Of a stretch of 64,000 bases of DNA, positions 7,738 through 16,640 are shown piece after piece. Origin of the DNA: Diplocloster hominis. GTDB taxonomy: Bacteria; Bacillota; Clostridia; Lachnospirales; Lachnospiraceae. Positions within the stretch are counted from its first letter, which is position 1. The number at the start of each line of letters is the position of its first letter. Where the stretch lies: positions 1 through 64,000 of the forward strand of contig NZ_JAWDIY010000021.1 in assembly GCF_032380655.1 (NCBI RefSeq), read 5' to 3'. The translations under genes were made by a program, and so were the position numbers. The notes under the pieces were generated by a model, which saw only the letters and a list, made by a program, of their open reading frames with translations, did not search any database and was not told the origin of the DNA.

Positions 7738-9792
7738 TTACATAGAAATTTTCCCGGTACCCCGGCTTATATATTGGTTTAAGCGTCTCAGCAGGGGAGT
7801 ATGTTCCGGAGCCGACAGGGTTTCATCTTCTTCGATCAGTGCAGCTGCGGCTTCGTTGGCTTGCTGGAGAACATTCACATCGGTGAAGACGTCTCCGATA
7901 CGGAATTCCAGAAGGCCGCTCTGGCGGATGCCGAAGAGGTCGCCTGGGCCTCTGAGTTTCAGATCTTCGCTGGCGATATGGAAGCCGTCGTTGGACTGGT
8001 TTAATATATTTAAGCGTTTCATCGTCTGAGGCTGGTCGTTACCGCTGACGAAGATACAGTAGGACTGGTGGGCGCCCCTGCCTACCCTGCCCCGGAGCTG
8101 ATGCAGCTGGGCCAGGCCGAAGCGCTCTGCATTTTCTACCATCATGACAGTGGCGTTTGGAACGTTCACCCCTACTTCTACTACGGTAGTCGAGACCAGA
8201 ACCTGGATCTCACCGGAAGCAAAGCGCTCCATTATACTGTTTTTCTCAGCGGGCTTCATCTTCCCGTGGAGATATTCGATCGCAATGTCCGGGAGGCAGT
8301 CACGGAGGCGGCGGGTGTAGTCTATGACATTTTCCGCTTCGATAGATTCGCTCTCTTCTACCATGGGACAGATAATATAGGCTTGTCTGCCTGCCCTGAT
8401 TTCCCGGGATATAAAATCGTAGGCTTTGGGACGGTAGCCGGTGCCCACGACACAGTTCTTGATGGGACGGCGTGTGGCCGGCAGCTCATTGATCACGGAG
8501 ATATCCAGGTCTCCGTAGATGATAAGAGCAAGGGTCCGGGGAATCGGGGTAGCACTCATGACCAGCACATGAGGCTCTCTTCCCTTGTTTGAGAGTGTCT
8601 CTCTTTGCCGGACACCGAACCGGTGCTGTTCGTCAGTTACTACCAGGGCCAGATCCCGGTAATTCACTTTTTCCTGTATGAGGGCGTGGGTTCCGATGAT
8701 GATGTCTGCTTCTTTGCTTTCAATCTGGCTGTAGACTTCCCTCTTTTCCTTTGCCGTCATGGAACCGGTCAGGAGAACCGGACGGTAGGACAGCTGATGG
8801 CTTGCGAAAAGACTGTTAATGGATTCATAGTGCTGGCGGGCCAATACCTCCGTGGGTACCATCAGCGCTCCCTGATAACCGTTACCGGCTGCCAGCATCA
8901 GAGCCAGAATAGCAAGGATGGTTTTACCGGAGCCTACATCTCCCTGAATCAGACGGCTCATTACTTTATGTCCTGTCATGTCGCTTTGGATCTCCTGCCA
9001 GACTTTTTGCTGAGCTCCGGTAAGAGCATATGGCAGGCCGGCGATGAGCTGATCGGTCTGGGCGATTCGTTTTATATCAAAAGCGTTGACGGATTCTACC
9101 GCCTCTTCCCTCATCCTTCGCAGGGCTAACAGAAACAGAAAGAATTCTTCAAACACCAACCGGTGTCTGGCCTGGACCAGGGCCTCCTGATCGGTTGGAA
9201 AATGGATGTTCTGAATAGAATAATTGTATTCTGCCAGATGAAATTCCTTTCGGATCTGCGCCGGCAGGAATTCGGCGTAGACGATCCCTGACTTAAGCGC
9301 CTGCTTTACTGCGCGCACGATGGCCGAATTGCTAAGGCCCGCTGTCAGGGCATACTGGGGCCGCATCGTACCCGCGATCTCCATATAAGCGGCTACGGTG
9401 AACAACTCCGGCTGATCCATGGTCAGATGGCCGTCTTTGCTGACGACACGGCCCCGCAGGATGTATCTGGAACCCTGCAGAAGCTGTCTGCTCAAAAAAG
9501 GCATATTGAACCAGGTTACCTGCAGGTCACCGCTGGGATCAGCGACCCGCACGGTTAATATCTGAAGATTTTTGACTTTTTTCTGCTGTACTCTGCCGTT
9601 TATGGCTACAGATACAGCCTGTACCTTTTCAGGGACCAGCTGGGCAACCGGAACAGGCGCCTCATAGATGTCATAGGCTCTCGGATAGTATTCCAGCAGA
9701 TCTCCCACGGATATTACGTCTATTTTTCTGAATAACTGGGCTGTTTTGGGTCCAACACCTTTTAACTCCTCTACACTGCTTTCTCTTTCCAT
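7738..9792 (-). CDS. recG: ATP-dependent DNA helicase RecG
   Basis: 684 residues, the normal family length. The N-terminal wedge/OB-fold domain (about 1-200) starts with a helix-hairpin-helix-like ELKGVGPKTA. The helicase core has GDVGSGKT (Walker A), DEQH (Walker B), SATPIPRT (motif III) and QLRGRVGRG (motif VI). The C-terminal LKLRGPGDLFGIRQSG block is typical of RecG. The enzyme remodels stalled replication forks and branched DNA. It lies downstream of asp23 and fakA on the same strand, the order also seen in Bacillus, but a 310-bp gap with a terminator separates it from fakA here. Confidence 0.97.
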   Translation of the reverse strand: MERESSVEELKGVGPKTAQLFRKIDVISVGDLLEYYPRAYDIYEAPVPVAQLVPEKVQAVSVAINGRVQQKKVKNLQILTVRVADPSGDLQVTWFNMPFLSRQLLQGSRYILRGRVVSKDGHLTMDQPELFTVAAYMEIAGTMRPQYALTAGLSNSAIVRAVKQALKSGIVYAEFLPAQIRKEFHLAEYNYSIQNIHFPTDQEALVQARHRLVFEEFFLFLLALRRMREEAVESVNAFDIKRIAQTDQLIAGLPYALTGAQQKVWQEIQSDMTGHKVMSRLIQGDVGSGKTILAILALMLAAGNGYQGALMVPTEVLARQHYESINSLFASHQLSYRPVLLTGSMTAKEKREVYSQIESKEADIIIGTHALIQEKVNYRDLALVVTDEQHRFGVRQRETLSNKGREPHVLVMSATPIPRTLALIIYGDLDISVINELPATRRPIKNCVVGTGYRPKAYDFISREIRAGRQAYIICPMVEESESIEAENVIDYTRRLRDCLPDIAIEYLHGKMKPAEKNSIMERFASGEIQVLVSTTVVEVGVNVPNATVMMVENAERFGLAQLHQLRGRVGRGAHQSYCIFVSGNDQPQTMKRLNILNQSNDGFHIASEDLKLRGPGDLFGIRQSGLLEFRIGDVFTDVNVLQQANEAAAALIEEDETLSAPEHTPLLRRLNQYISRGTGKISM

Positions 9793-9889
9793 TTGAATTC
9801 TCCAGGCGGATGCTTTTTGTTATGTTTTCACATTTTCACATGTTTTTGTTCTGTTTCTCTTATAAATTATATGATATTTATATATAAAA

Positions 9890-9932
9890 CAGGGGCGAAC
9901 AGATGCTTTTGATCTCATCTTTTACGCCCCTG
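9890..9932 (-). terminator. Terminator between fakA and recG
   Basis: Stem CAGGGGCG/CGCCCCTG (9890-9897 with 9925-9932) with an inner AGATG/CATCT pair. On the minus strand it runs into TTTTATATA. It probably ends the Asp23-FakA transcript before recG. Confidence 0.7.
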
Positions 9933-9994
9933 TACATTTATTATTCTATATCCATACAAGCCTGCACATTTATTATTCTAAATCCATACAAGCC
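9931..9994. repeat. Two tandem copies of a 32-bp repeat
   Basis: 9931-9962 and 9963-9994 are identical except for two bases; both contain ACATTTATTATTCTA. A partial third start (TGCACAT) follows. The repeat is non-coding and lies between fakA and its terminator. Confidence 0.85.
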
Positions 9995-10102
9995 TGCACA
10001 TCTGATCTTTTGAATACCACAGCTGACATCCGATGCTTAATCCGTATATCCGAAACGGTATGACAGCCCCTGTCTCCAACAGATTAGCCCGGGATAGACA
10101 GA

Positions 10103-11770
10103 CTATTCTACAGAAATCACATAGTAATAGATCGGCTGGCCGCCGGAATGCACTTCGATATCGTAGTCCGGATACGCATCTTCCAGCTGGGCCGCCAGAG
10201 CCTCTGCTGTCTCCTCACTGATGTCCTCGCCATAGTACACGCTGATCAGTTCCGTATCTTCATCGGTCAGCTTTGAGATCATATCAATGGTAACATCCTG
10301 AATATCTTTCCCTACAGACAGGATCTCATGATCTCCGATCCCCATTATGTCGCCTTCGCTTATCTCTTTCTCATCGATATGGGTATCACGGACAGCATAG
10401 GTTACCTGACCGGTTTTTACTTTCTTGATCTCTTCCAGCATCTGTGCTTCATTGTCCGCAGGAGATTTCTCCGGCACCATGTTGATGACCGCGGTGATTC
10501 CCTGGGGAATGGTCTTGGTAGGAACGACAATGATATCTTTGTCCTTACACAGGGCCTTGGCCTGATTGGCCGCCAAAATGATGTTTTTATTATTCGGAAG
10601 GATGAAGATATGCTCTGCGTTTACCTTATCGATAGCCTGCAGCATATCCTCGGTGCTGGGATTCATCGTCTGACCGCCTTCGATCAGATAGTCCACACCC
10701 AGCTCCCTGAATATCTCTCCAATGCCGTCTCCAATCGAAACGGATATAAATCCGATCTCTTTCTTCGGCATCTCCTGCTCTTGTTCTTCTTCTTTTTGCT
10801 GGGCCGCCACCTTTTCCGCATCTTTGATGAGTTTTTCCTGGTGCTCTTCCCGCATATTGTCTATCTTCATACTTGTGAGAGAACCGTACGTCAACGCCTT
10901 CTGGATCGCCAGACCCGGATCATTGGTATGTACGTGAACCTTCACGATACCATCATCCGACACGGCTACTATGGAATCCCCGATGGATTCCAGATAGGAT
11001 TTGAATTCCCTCTCGGTCTCATGATCATAATGTTTTTCCAACAGGATGATAAATTCAGTACAGTAACCAAATTTGATGTCGGCTTCCGCCTGGGGTGTGA
11101 TCTTCGTCATTCCTTTGGAGCCGGCAGATGTGTCTATGGTGTAATCGATCTCCTTGCCCAGGAAGCCGTCAAAGGCACCTTTTAACACCTCGACCAATCC
11201 CTGTCCGCCGGAATCTACCACACCGGCCTCTTTCAGGACGGGCAGCATATCCGGTGTCCTGGATAACACATAATCGGCGTGTTTGATAATTTCTTCAAAA
11301 AAGACGCTCAGATCATCCGTGGTACCAACCAATTCGGTCGCTTTATCCGCGGCGCCCTTGGCTACCGTTAGGATCGTTCCCTCCTTAGGCTTCATAACCG
11401 CCTTATACGCCGTTTCTACGGCTTTTTGCATGGCATTGGCCAGAATCATCATATCCAGCGTTTCGTAGTCCCTGATCCCCTTAGTAAATCCTCTGAACAG
11501 CTGGGACAGGATAACCCCGGAATTCCCCCGGGCTCCGCGCAGGGAACCGGAAGAGATCGCCTTCGCCACGGCACTCATATTACAGGTATCCAGATTTGAG
11601 ACCTCTCTTGCGGCCGACATGATCGTCAGCGTCATATTCGTACCTGTGTCACCGTCCGGTACCGGAAAGACATTCAGTTCATTAATCCACTCTTTTTTCG
11701 CTTCCAGATTCTTTGCGCCGGCCAGAAACATCCGGGCCAGTATCTTCGCATCTATCGTATTTGTAACCAC
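10103..11770 (-). CDS. fakA: Fatty acid kinase subunit FakA (DAK2/YloV family)
   Basis: 555 residues. The N-terminal DhaL-like kinase domain (about 1-200) has the nucleotide and Mg2+ site NVFPVPDGDTGTNM, followed by SLRGARGNSGVILSQ and GVVDSGGQGL. The remainder corresponds to the FakA middle and C-terminal regions (for example PNNKNIILAANQA). With a DegV-type FakB lipid-binding partner the enzyme phosphorylates exogenous fatty acids for phospholipid synthesis; no fakB is in the window. The start codon is GTG with GGAGGAA in front. It lies 18 bp behind the Asp23-family gene, so the two are co-transcribed. Confidence 0.92.
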   Translation of the reverse strand: MVTNTIDAKILARMFLAGAKNLEAKKEWINELNVFPVPDGDTGTNMTLTIMSAAREVSNLDTCNMSAVAKAISSGSLRGARGNSGVILSQLFRGFTKGIRDYETLDMMILANAMQKAVETAYKAVMKPKEGTILTVAKGAADKATELVGTTDDLSVFFEEIIKHADYVLSRTPDMLPVLKEAGVVDSGGQGLVEVLKGAFDGFLGKEIDYTIDTSAGSKGMTKITPQAEADIKFGYCTEFIILLEKHYDHETEREFKSYLESIGDSIVAVSDDGIVKVHVHTNDPGLAIQKALTYGSLTSMKIDNMREEHQEKLIKDAEKVAAQQKEEEQEQEMPKKEIGFISVSIGDGIGEIFRELGVDYLIEGGQTMNPSTEDMLQAIDKVNAEHIFILPNNKNIILAANQAKALCKDKDIIVVPTKTIPQGITAVINMVPEKSPADNEAQMLEEIKKVKTGQVTYAVRDTHIDEKEISEGDIMGIGDHEILSVGKDIQDVTIDMISKLTDEDTELISVYYGEDISEETAEALAAQLEDAYPDYDIEVHSGGQPIYYYVISVE

Positions 11771-11788
11771 AACAAGTTCCTCCTTAAA

Positions 11789-12145
11789 TTAATCTATCAC
11801 TCGTACGCCTTCTACGAAGATATTGATTTTTTCGATTTCCAGGCCGGTGAATTCTTCTACTTTGTATTTCACCGTGCTGATCAGATTATCCGCCACCGCG
11901 GAAATGCTGACCCCGTAAGAGACAATGACATGGAAGTCCAGGGTGATTTTATTATCGTTCATTACTACATTTATGCCATGGGTCAGACTCTCTCTTTTCA
12001 ACAGACGAACCAGGCCATCTTTCATATTCACAGCGGCCATACCGACAATGCCGAAGCATTCTATGGCATTGGCACCCGCATATTTGGCAATGACATCCGT
12101 ATCAATGATTACTTCGCCCAATTGCGTATTCATATATCCTTTCAT
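11789..12145 (-). CDS. Asp23/Gls24 family envelope stress protein (YloU-like)
   Basis: 118 residues from the ATG at 12145, chosen because GGAGG stands seven bases before it; the frame is open to 12205 but those extra residues do not resemble the family. The Asp23 pattern is visible: TQLGEVIIDTDVIAKYAG at the start, then ECFGIVGMA, and a C-terminal IEKINIFVEGV. Family members are abundant envelope-associated proteins of Gram-positive bacteria; their biochemical function is not settled. The gene is cotranscribed with fakA, a conserved pairing in Firmicutes, and divergent from rpmB. Confidence 0.9.
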   Translation of the reverse strand: MKGYMNTQLGEVIIDTDVIAKYAGANAIECFGIVGMAAVNMKDGLVRLLKRESLTHGINVVMNDNKITLDFHVIVSYGVSISAVADNLISTVKYKVEEFTGLEIEKINIFVEGVRVID

Positions 12146-12205
12146 AGTAGTACCTCCACACTTATTTTCTGGCAGCCAGACATACTTCTCTAGCTTATCG
12201 TTCAT

Positions 12206-12211
12206 ATTATA
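12206..12211 (-). promoter_or_regulatory. -10 element of the Asp23-fakA transcript
   Basis: Minus-strand TATAAT at 12211-12206. No convincing -35 lies 17 bp upstream (a T-rich stretch). Transcription would start near 12199, giving a leader of about 55 nt. Confidence 0.4.
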
Positions 12212-12274
12212 CCCTGTTTCTATAAAAAAAGAAATCCCAATCTACTTATTTTTCATACTTTTTTTATTTTTCGC

Positions 12275-12303
12275 TTGCCAAACACGGCTCTATCTGTTAA
12301 ACT
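12275..12303 (+). promoter_or_regulatory. Probable promoter of rpmB
   Basis: TTGCCA (12275-12280), 17-bp spacer, TAAACT (12298-12303). The -10 matches the consensus at four of six positions. It points at rpmB, whose ATG is 56 bp further on. Confidence 0.45.
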
Positions 12304-12358
12304 TATTAATGTTGCAAGTCGAAGTTTGACTTATTTTTCGGTGTTAGGAGGTGCAATT

Positions 12359-12544
12359 ATGGCAAAATGCGATATCTGTGAAAAAGGCGCTCACTTCGGG
12401 CACAATGTGAGTCATTCCAATAGAAAAACGAACAAAATGTGGAAATCCAACGTGAAACGCGTGAAAGTAAACGTAAACGGAGCAGCAAGAAAAATGTATG
12501 TGTGTACTTCTTGCCTGAAGTCCGGACGAGTAGAAAGAGCTTAA
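12359..12544 (+). CDS. rpmB: 50S ribosomal protein L28
   Basis: 61 residues from the ATG at 12359, preceded by AGGAGG. Typical L28 sequence: MAKCDICEKG, HNVSHSNRKT, WKSNVKRVKV and the C-terminal YVCTSCLKSGRV. The two CxxC pairs form the zinc-binding version of L28. The open frame upstream of 12359 is not part of the protein. It is a component of the large ribosomal subunit, monocistronic, with a strong terminator at 12558-12583. Confidence 0.97.
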   Translation: MAKCDICEKGAHFGHNVSHSNRKTNKMWKSNVKRVKVNVNGAARKMYVCTSCLKSGRVERA

Positions 12545-12557
12545 GATTGTAATGAAG

Positions 12558-12583
12558 GGCCGCTTGATGAGCGGTCTTTTTTT
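12558..12583 (+). terminator. Terminator of rpmB
   Basis: GGCCGCT/AGCGGTC stem (one wobble pair) with a five-base loop followed by seven T residues, starting about 14 bp after the rpmB stop. Confidence 0.9.
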
Positions 12584-12589
12584 ATTTCA

Positions 12590-12716
12590 TAGGAAAGTGC
12601 TGCTATGAAATAAAAACCCTCCGCGGGGACCGCACTGCGGCGGCAAGTAAGATGCCGCTTACGCGGCCTGCTGCATGCAGAGAGTTTCGCAAGCGAAACT
12701 ATGATGTGCTTCTCTC
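12590..12716. other. Structured non-coding segment of unknown nature
   Basis: The stretch is packed with short hairpins: TTTCATAG/CTATGAAA, GCGGCA/TGCCGC overlapping GTAAG/CTTAC, and GTTTCGC/GCGAAAC around 12695. On the minus strand the far end reads GGAGGGTTTTTATTT, so part of it may terminate the small membrane-protein gene at 12729. No known RNA family was recognised. Confidence 0.5.
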
Positions 12717-12728
12717 TATAATAATATT

Positions 12729-12866
12729 TCAGCTGCAGAAGAGGTTATAGCCCAGGATCAGAAACAGGGCTACCAGGAGCAGCCCTAACAGTCTGCTGGC
12801 TAACAGGAGCATGACAAGCATACCGATTCCCATCCAGAATAAAATGAAACCGATCATTCTTCTCAT
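12729..12866 (-). CDS. 45-residue single-span membrane protein
   Basis: A short frame starting MRRMIGF and ending GYNLFCS, hydrophobic over nearly its whole length with Gly/Leu-rich stretches, so probably one or two membrane helices. Similar tiny proteins with an R-R-x-I-G start and a G-Y-N-L-F-C end are, as far as I recall, frequent in spore-forming Clostridia; their function is unknown. A GGTGGGAT stretch can act as ribosome binding site. Further upstream a 9-bp hairpin (CTCCTGCAT/ATGCAGGAG) encloses CATATAATA on the minus strand, which fits a sigma-A -10 as well as a sigma-K-type -10. Gene reality is inferred from composition, start site and position. Confidence 0.7.
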   Translation of the reverse strand: MRRMIGFILFWMGIGMLVMLLLASRLLGLLLVALFLILGYNLFCS

Positions 12867-12950
12867 ATCCCACCAACTTCTCTCCTGCATTTGCTTTATT
12901 ATATGCAGGAGCCATTCATTTCACCACTCACTCTCCGGATAAACATGATA

Positions 12951-13016
12951 AAACACCGCTGTTTCAGGGATATATTTCCTCGTGGAGGGGATATCATTGA
13001 CGGCGGTGTTTTTTAT
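12951..13016. terminator. Terminator behind gerW
   Basis: AACACCGC (12952-12959) pairs with GCGGTGTT (13003-13010), with an inner GATAT/ATATC and CCTC/GAGG stem. The minus strand continues TTTTATC, the plus strand TTTTTTATT. It ends the DUF2953-gerW transcript. Confidence 0.75.
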
Positions 13017-13050
13017 TATTTTTATATTTATGGGTACGTTAATCTCTGGT

Positions 13051-13455
13051 TTAATCCATCTCTGTGTACGCGGAGATGTCTTCGTCGTCTAAGGGGTCAG
13101 AATCGGTCTCGTCAGCGGAATCCTTGCCGGAGGTGAATTTGTTGACAAAATCGGGTACCATATCCAGAATCTTGGTCAGGCTGTCCTGATTTTTTACGTT
13201 TACTAACTTTGTGGTTCCGTTGGAAATGACGAGAACCGCACTGGGCGCGATCTTACCACCCATTCCGCCACCGCCGTTGTTTTTCTTGTCTTCGGCGAAT
13301 GCTCCGGCTGCTACGCCGAAGGTAACGTCCACCAGAGGGAGTATGATGGTATCGCCTACGTGGATCGCGTCGCCTACCACCGTTTTTGTTGTGATAAAAT
13401 TGTCCATTCCTTTGAAAAGTGACTCCATTGTGCTGTTGAAACTATTGTCTGCCAT
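13051..13455 (-). CDS. gerW: Sporulation protein GerW (YtfJ family)
   Basis: 134 residues with the YtfJ/GerW signature: ESLFKGMDNFITTKTVVGD, ILPLVDVTFGVAAG, a glycine-rich GGGGMGGKIAP and AVLVISNG. In Bacillus this forespore-expressed protein is needed for normal germinant response; the exact activity is unknown. The C-terminus is acidic and variable. The AAAGGAGG site is strong. It starts three bases after the stop of the DUF2953 gene, the same pairing as ytfI-ytfJ in Bacillus, so both are translated from one mRNA. Confidence 0.93.
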   Translation of the reverse strand: MADNSFNSTMESLFKGMDNFITTKTVVGDAIHVGDTIILPLVDVTFGVAAGAFAEDKKNNGGGGMGGKIAPSAVLVISNGTTKLVNVKNQDSLTKILDMVPDFVNKFTSGKDSADETDSDPLDDEDISAYTEMD

Positions 13456-13458
13456 TTT

Positions 13459-14547
13459 TTATACCTCCTTTGATCTGAATCGAGTAATGGTCATGCGGAT
13501 ATTTTTATCCCGGTAAAGCCTGAATACAGACAGCAGCAGGATGATCATCCGCACTCTGCCTTTCAGATAAAGCTCTCCTTCCAGAACCGCCTGCTCAAAG
13601 TCCGGAAGTATCTTTATATTATCCCGGTACAGGCTGTAAAAAATACTGATTACCCCTAACGCGATACCGGTGTCCGCCGGATCTCCCAGGCCAAAATGTA
13701 CATAGCCTTTCATTTTCTGCGGCCGGATGTGCTTCAGAATCTTCCACAGTTCTCCTTTTCCGGCGGTTAGTGCTGCTTTTGTCTCTTCCTCTTTTAATAC
13801 TTTTCTGTAGTATCCGATATTCTCTTTTACGTTCCTAATTTTACCACAGAATTCCATGATTGTATATTTGATCTTTTGGAACAGGGCCTTTAGGTTTGGA
13901 ATGATATTTTTGACAGCCTGGATCAGGCGTTTGAACCAGTTCCTTTTCTGCCTTGCACTTTCTCCCTCTGCTTCCCTGCTTGTTATACCCTGCAGTGAAC
14001 TTGACACGCCTGAGTCATCAGAAGGATAAGGCTTATCTTCCGGCTTATTTGATTCATTCGCATTACCTGAATTATCCAGTCCGTCTGGTCCATCCGTGTT
14101 ACGCCATTCTTTTTCTGTTCTATAAGGGACATGTCCAATATCAGGTGTTTTAGAATCATCAAACGGCAGCTCAGGAATTTCTGTATGCTTATCCCGGGTA
14201 TCGTAACTATCCGGTAATGCGTTGCTGTTCTCTTGCTTTCGGTCCTTTTTCTTTCTGGTCTTTTGCTTTCTTGGCGGCTTGTCCTCTTTTGCCTCCAGTC
14301 GAATCGGTATGCCAAAGATTCGGAGCTTAATGGATGCCTCGCCGTCTTCATAGAGAACTTTACCGCTGACCACATGCAGGAACCAATGGATATGGCCCAT
14401 TGCTGTTATTTCCCCATTTTTTTCCACTCTGCCCCGGTACCTCACGGGGACCAGCAGAACCGAAAGCGCAAGCAGCAGGAGAAGTCCAACAATGCAAGCC
14501 AGCAGAATACCTATAATTTTAAGTATTACCAAAATAATATGTAGCAT
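13459..14547 (-). CDS. DUF2953 membrane protein (YtfI-like)
   Basis: 362 residues. The N-terminal hydrophobic segment (about 4-32) is followed by VPVRYRG and GHIHWFLHVVSGKVLYEDGE, typical of DUF2953. A long charged, Lys/Glu/Asp/Ser-rich linker (about 95-190) separates this from the C-terminal half, which carries the family stretch GYVHFGLGDPADTGIALG and ends in a basic tail. The function is unknown; the conserved coupling with gerW points to sporulation. The ribosome binding site is a weaker GTGAGG. Compared with Bacillus YtfI the linker is expanded. Confidence 0.85.
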   Translation of the reverse strand: MLHIILVILKIIGILLACIVGLLLLLALSVLLVPVRYRGRVEKNGEITAMGHIHWFLHVVSGKVLYEDGEASIKLRIFGIPIRLEAKEDKPPRKQKTRKKKDRKQENSNALPDSYDTRDKHTEIPELPFDDSKTPDIGHVPYRTEKEWRNTDGPDGLDNSGNANESNKPEDKPYPSDDSGVSSSLQGITSREAEGESARQKRNWFKRLIQAVKNIIPNLKALFQKIKYTIMEFCGKIRNVKENIGYYRKVLKEEETKAALTAGKGELWKILKHIRPQKMKGYVHFGLGDPADTGIALGVISIFYSLYRDNIKILPDFEQAVLEGELYLKGRVRMIILLLSVFRLYRDKNIRMTITRFRSKEV

Positions 14548-14568
14548 AACCTCACACCTGCCACTTTG

Positions 14569-14895
14569 TCATCTCTTTATTTTTTGTCTCCGTTGTATAT
14601 AATCCCGGACTTTAAAATCCCCGGTTTCCTGGTATACCTGGAGCAATATGCGGGCGGCGGTCTCCACCGCCTCATCATATCCCCTGGCTATCCCTACGAT
14701 AAAGGGCCTCTGCTTTCGGAAAGCCGGCTGCAGCATCAGGGAACTGTGAAAAATATCCAGCAGATCCACCCCGTTGGAAGCCAGCGTGATCAGATAGATA
14801 TCCGTCATTCCAGCACCGTGTTTAATTTTCCAGATGATTCTGTTTTTCTTTTTTTCCGCCAGTTCCCCCACGTAGAGATCTCTGTACCAAATCAT
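14569..14895 (-). CDS. Conserved clostridial protein of unknown function
   Basis: 108 residues starting MIWYRDLYVG, with DIYLITLASNGVDLLDI and RPFIVGIARGYDEA in the middle. No membrane segment or known catalytic motif. Proteins of this layout are, from memory, widespread conserved hypotheticals in Lachnospiraceae. It is on the same strand between PAP (24 bp upstream) and the DUF2953 gene (21 bp downstream), so it probably belongs to the same transcript. Confidence 0.7.
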   Translation of the reverse strand: MIWYRDLYVGELAEKKKNRIIWKIKHGAGMTDIYLITLASNGVDLLDIFHSSLMLQPAFRKQRPFIVGIARGYDEAVETAARILLQVYQETGDFKVRDYIQRRQKIKR

Positions 14896-14919
14896 ACATT
14901 ATCCTTTCCGTATCTGCTG

Positions 14920-16428
14920 CTATTTTAAACGCTTTTCCAAAGCGTCCACAACTTCTTTTAACACCTTTACCCTGGCATAGTATTTGTCATTGCCCTCCAC
15001 GATAATCCAGGGCGCGTAGGTTGTAGAGGTCCGGATCAGCATCTCGTCCACCGCTTTTTCATAGAGATCCCATTTTTCCCGGTTTCTCCAGTCCTCTTCC
15101 GTGATCTTCCACTGCTTCGCCGGATTCCCCTGTCGTTCCTTGAACCTGCGTTCCTGCTCATCCTTATCAATATGCATCCAGAATTTCAGTACAATGGCTC
15201 CGGCATTATACAGGTTCTCTTCGAACTGATTGATTTCTTTATATGCTCTCTGCCATTCTTCCGTCGTACAGAAGCCCTCGATTCTCTCAACCATCACCCG
15301 GCCGTACCAGGTTCTGTCATAGATGGCTATATGGCCGGCCTTGGGCACGGACTGCCAGAACCTCCACAGATAATGGTGGGCGTTTTCGATATCATTAGGC
15401 GCAGCTGTAGGATTCACCATATAACCGCGGGGATCCATATGGCTGGTCAGGCGCTTGATCGCTCCGCCTTTTCCGCCGGCATCCCAGCCTTCAAATGCCA
15501 GCACCACCGGAATTCTTTTTTTATAAAGAGCGCTGTGTAACAGACCGATCTTCTTCTGCAGCGCATCCAGCTTTTCCTTGTACTCCTCTTTGCTATAAGA
15601 AAGGGAAAGATCTACCTGGCTTAACATGGAGGATTTCAGGATCGCCGGCGATTTTCCATTGACCGGCGCATTTTCAGTCAGCCTGGCATCCTTGTCCGCC
15701 TTCTGATCCGCCCTTTTTTTATTCTCCAGCGCTTCTTTTAGACATTCTACCACAACAGTTATAATTTTAACAGTGGCAAATTCCCGGTCCATAGCTTCGA
15801 TGATATTCCACGGCGCATAGTCAGTATCGGTTTTCTGCAGCATTTCTTCATTCATCTGCAGGTATTTTTTATAATGTTTGTTCCTCTTTAAGTCTCCCCC
15901 GGACACTCTCCAGGCCGTCTCCTTGGAATCCCTCAGCCGCTCGAACCGTTTCTTTTGCTCTTCTTTCGTAATATACAGGAAGAATTTCAGGATCGCGGTA
16001 CCGCCTTCACTTAACATCTCTTCAAAATTATTAATTTCCTGGTAAGCCTTCTCCAGTTCCTCTTCCGGAGTAATGCCGTCAAACCGGTCAATCAGGACCT
16101 TCCGGTACCAGCTTCTGTCAAAAATGGCAATTCTGCCTTTCTCGGGGGTCTTTGTCCAGAATCTCCACAGAAACGGCCTTAGTTTTTCTTCCTCCGATTC
16201 CCCATTAATCGCATGTACATGGAATCCTCTGGGATCCAGGCTCTGTATCAGCTGATTGATCAACGTCCCCTTGCCGGCCGCGCCCAGGCCCTCGAACACA
16301 ATCATAACCGGGATTTTTTCATTTTTACACTCCCGCTGAAGTTCGGAGAGTTCCGCGGTTAACCCCTCCATCGCTTCCTTATACTCTTTTTTTCCCATCT
16401 TTTTCGTCAAATCAATCTTCTCCAACAT
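14920..16428 (-). CDS. pap: Polyphosphate:AMP phosphotransferase (two-domain PPK2)
   Basis: 502 residues formed by two tandem PPK2 domains (about 1-240 and 265-502). Each has a Walker A-like loop (FEGLGAAGKGT near residue 45 and FEGWDAGGKGG near 307), an arginine-rich LWRFW block and a Walker B-like IFDRSWY/IYDRTWY. Fused two-domain PPK2 enzymes (class II) transfer phosphate from polyphosphate to AMP, making ADP. The second domain carries the canonical GWDAGGKG loop while the first deviates (GLGAAGKG), which fits the fused class where only one domain is catalytically complete. AAAAGGAGAAGGG precedes the ATG. Confidence 0.9.
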   Translation of the reverse strand: MLEKIDLTKKMGKKEYKEAMEGLTAELSELQRECKNEKIPVMIVFEGLGAAGKGTLINQLIQSLDPRGFHVHAINGESEEEKLRPFLWRFWTKTPEKGRIAIFDRSWYRKVLIDRFDGITPEEELEKAYQEINNFEEMLSEGGTAILKFFLYITKEEQKKRFERLRDSKETAWRVSGGDLKRNKHYKKYLQMNEEMLQKTDTDYAPWNIIEAMDREFATVKIITVVVECLKEALENKKRADQKADKDARLTENAPVNGKSPAILKSSMLSQVDLSLSYSKEEYKEKLDALQKKIGLLHSALYKKRIPVVLAFEGWDAGGKGGAIKRLTSHMDPRGYMVNPTAAPNDIENAHHYLWRFWQSVPKAGHIAIYDRTWYGRVMVERIEGFCTTEEWQRAYKEINQFEENLYNAGAIVLKFWMHIDKDEQERRFKERQGNPAKQWKITEEDWRNREKWDLYEKAVDEMLIRTSTTYAPWIIVEGNDKYYARVKVLKEVVDALEKRLK

Positions 16429-16640
16429 AGGCCCTTCTCCTTTTCTTATCTATGATTATGACCACTATATCTATTATTTTACCAAAATAAACCAAATAAT
16501 CATAGAACTTCATAAATAATTAATGGATTTGCGGAGGGGGCTTTGGTGACTAAGGGCCGGGAAGAGAGGGGAAGGGCGTGCCCGGCGGCAGTTGATTGGA
16601 ACACTGATGCGGGGTGCGGCTGGATACCGGGTAAAAGTAT

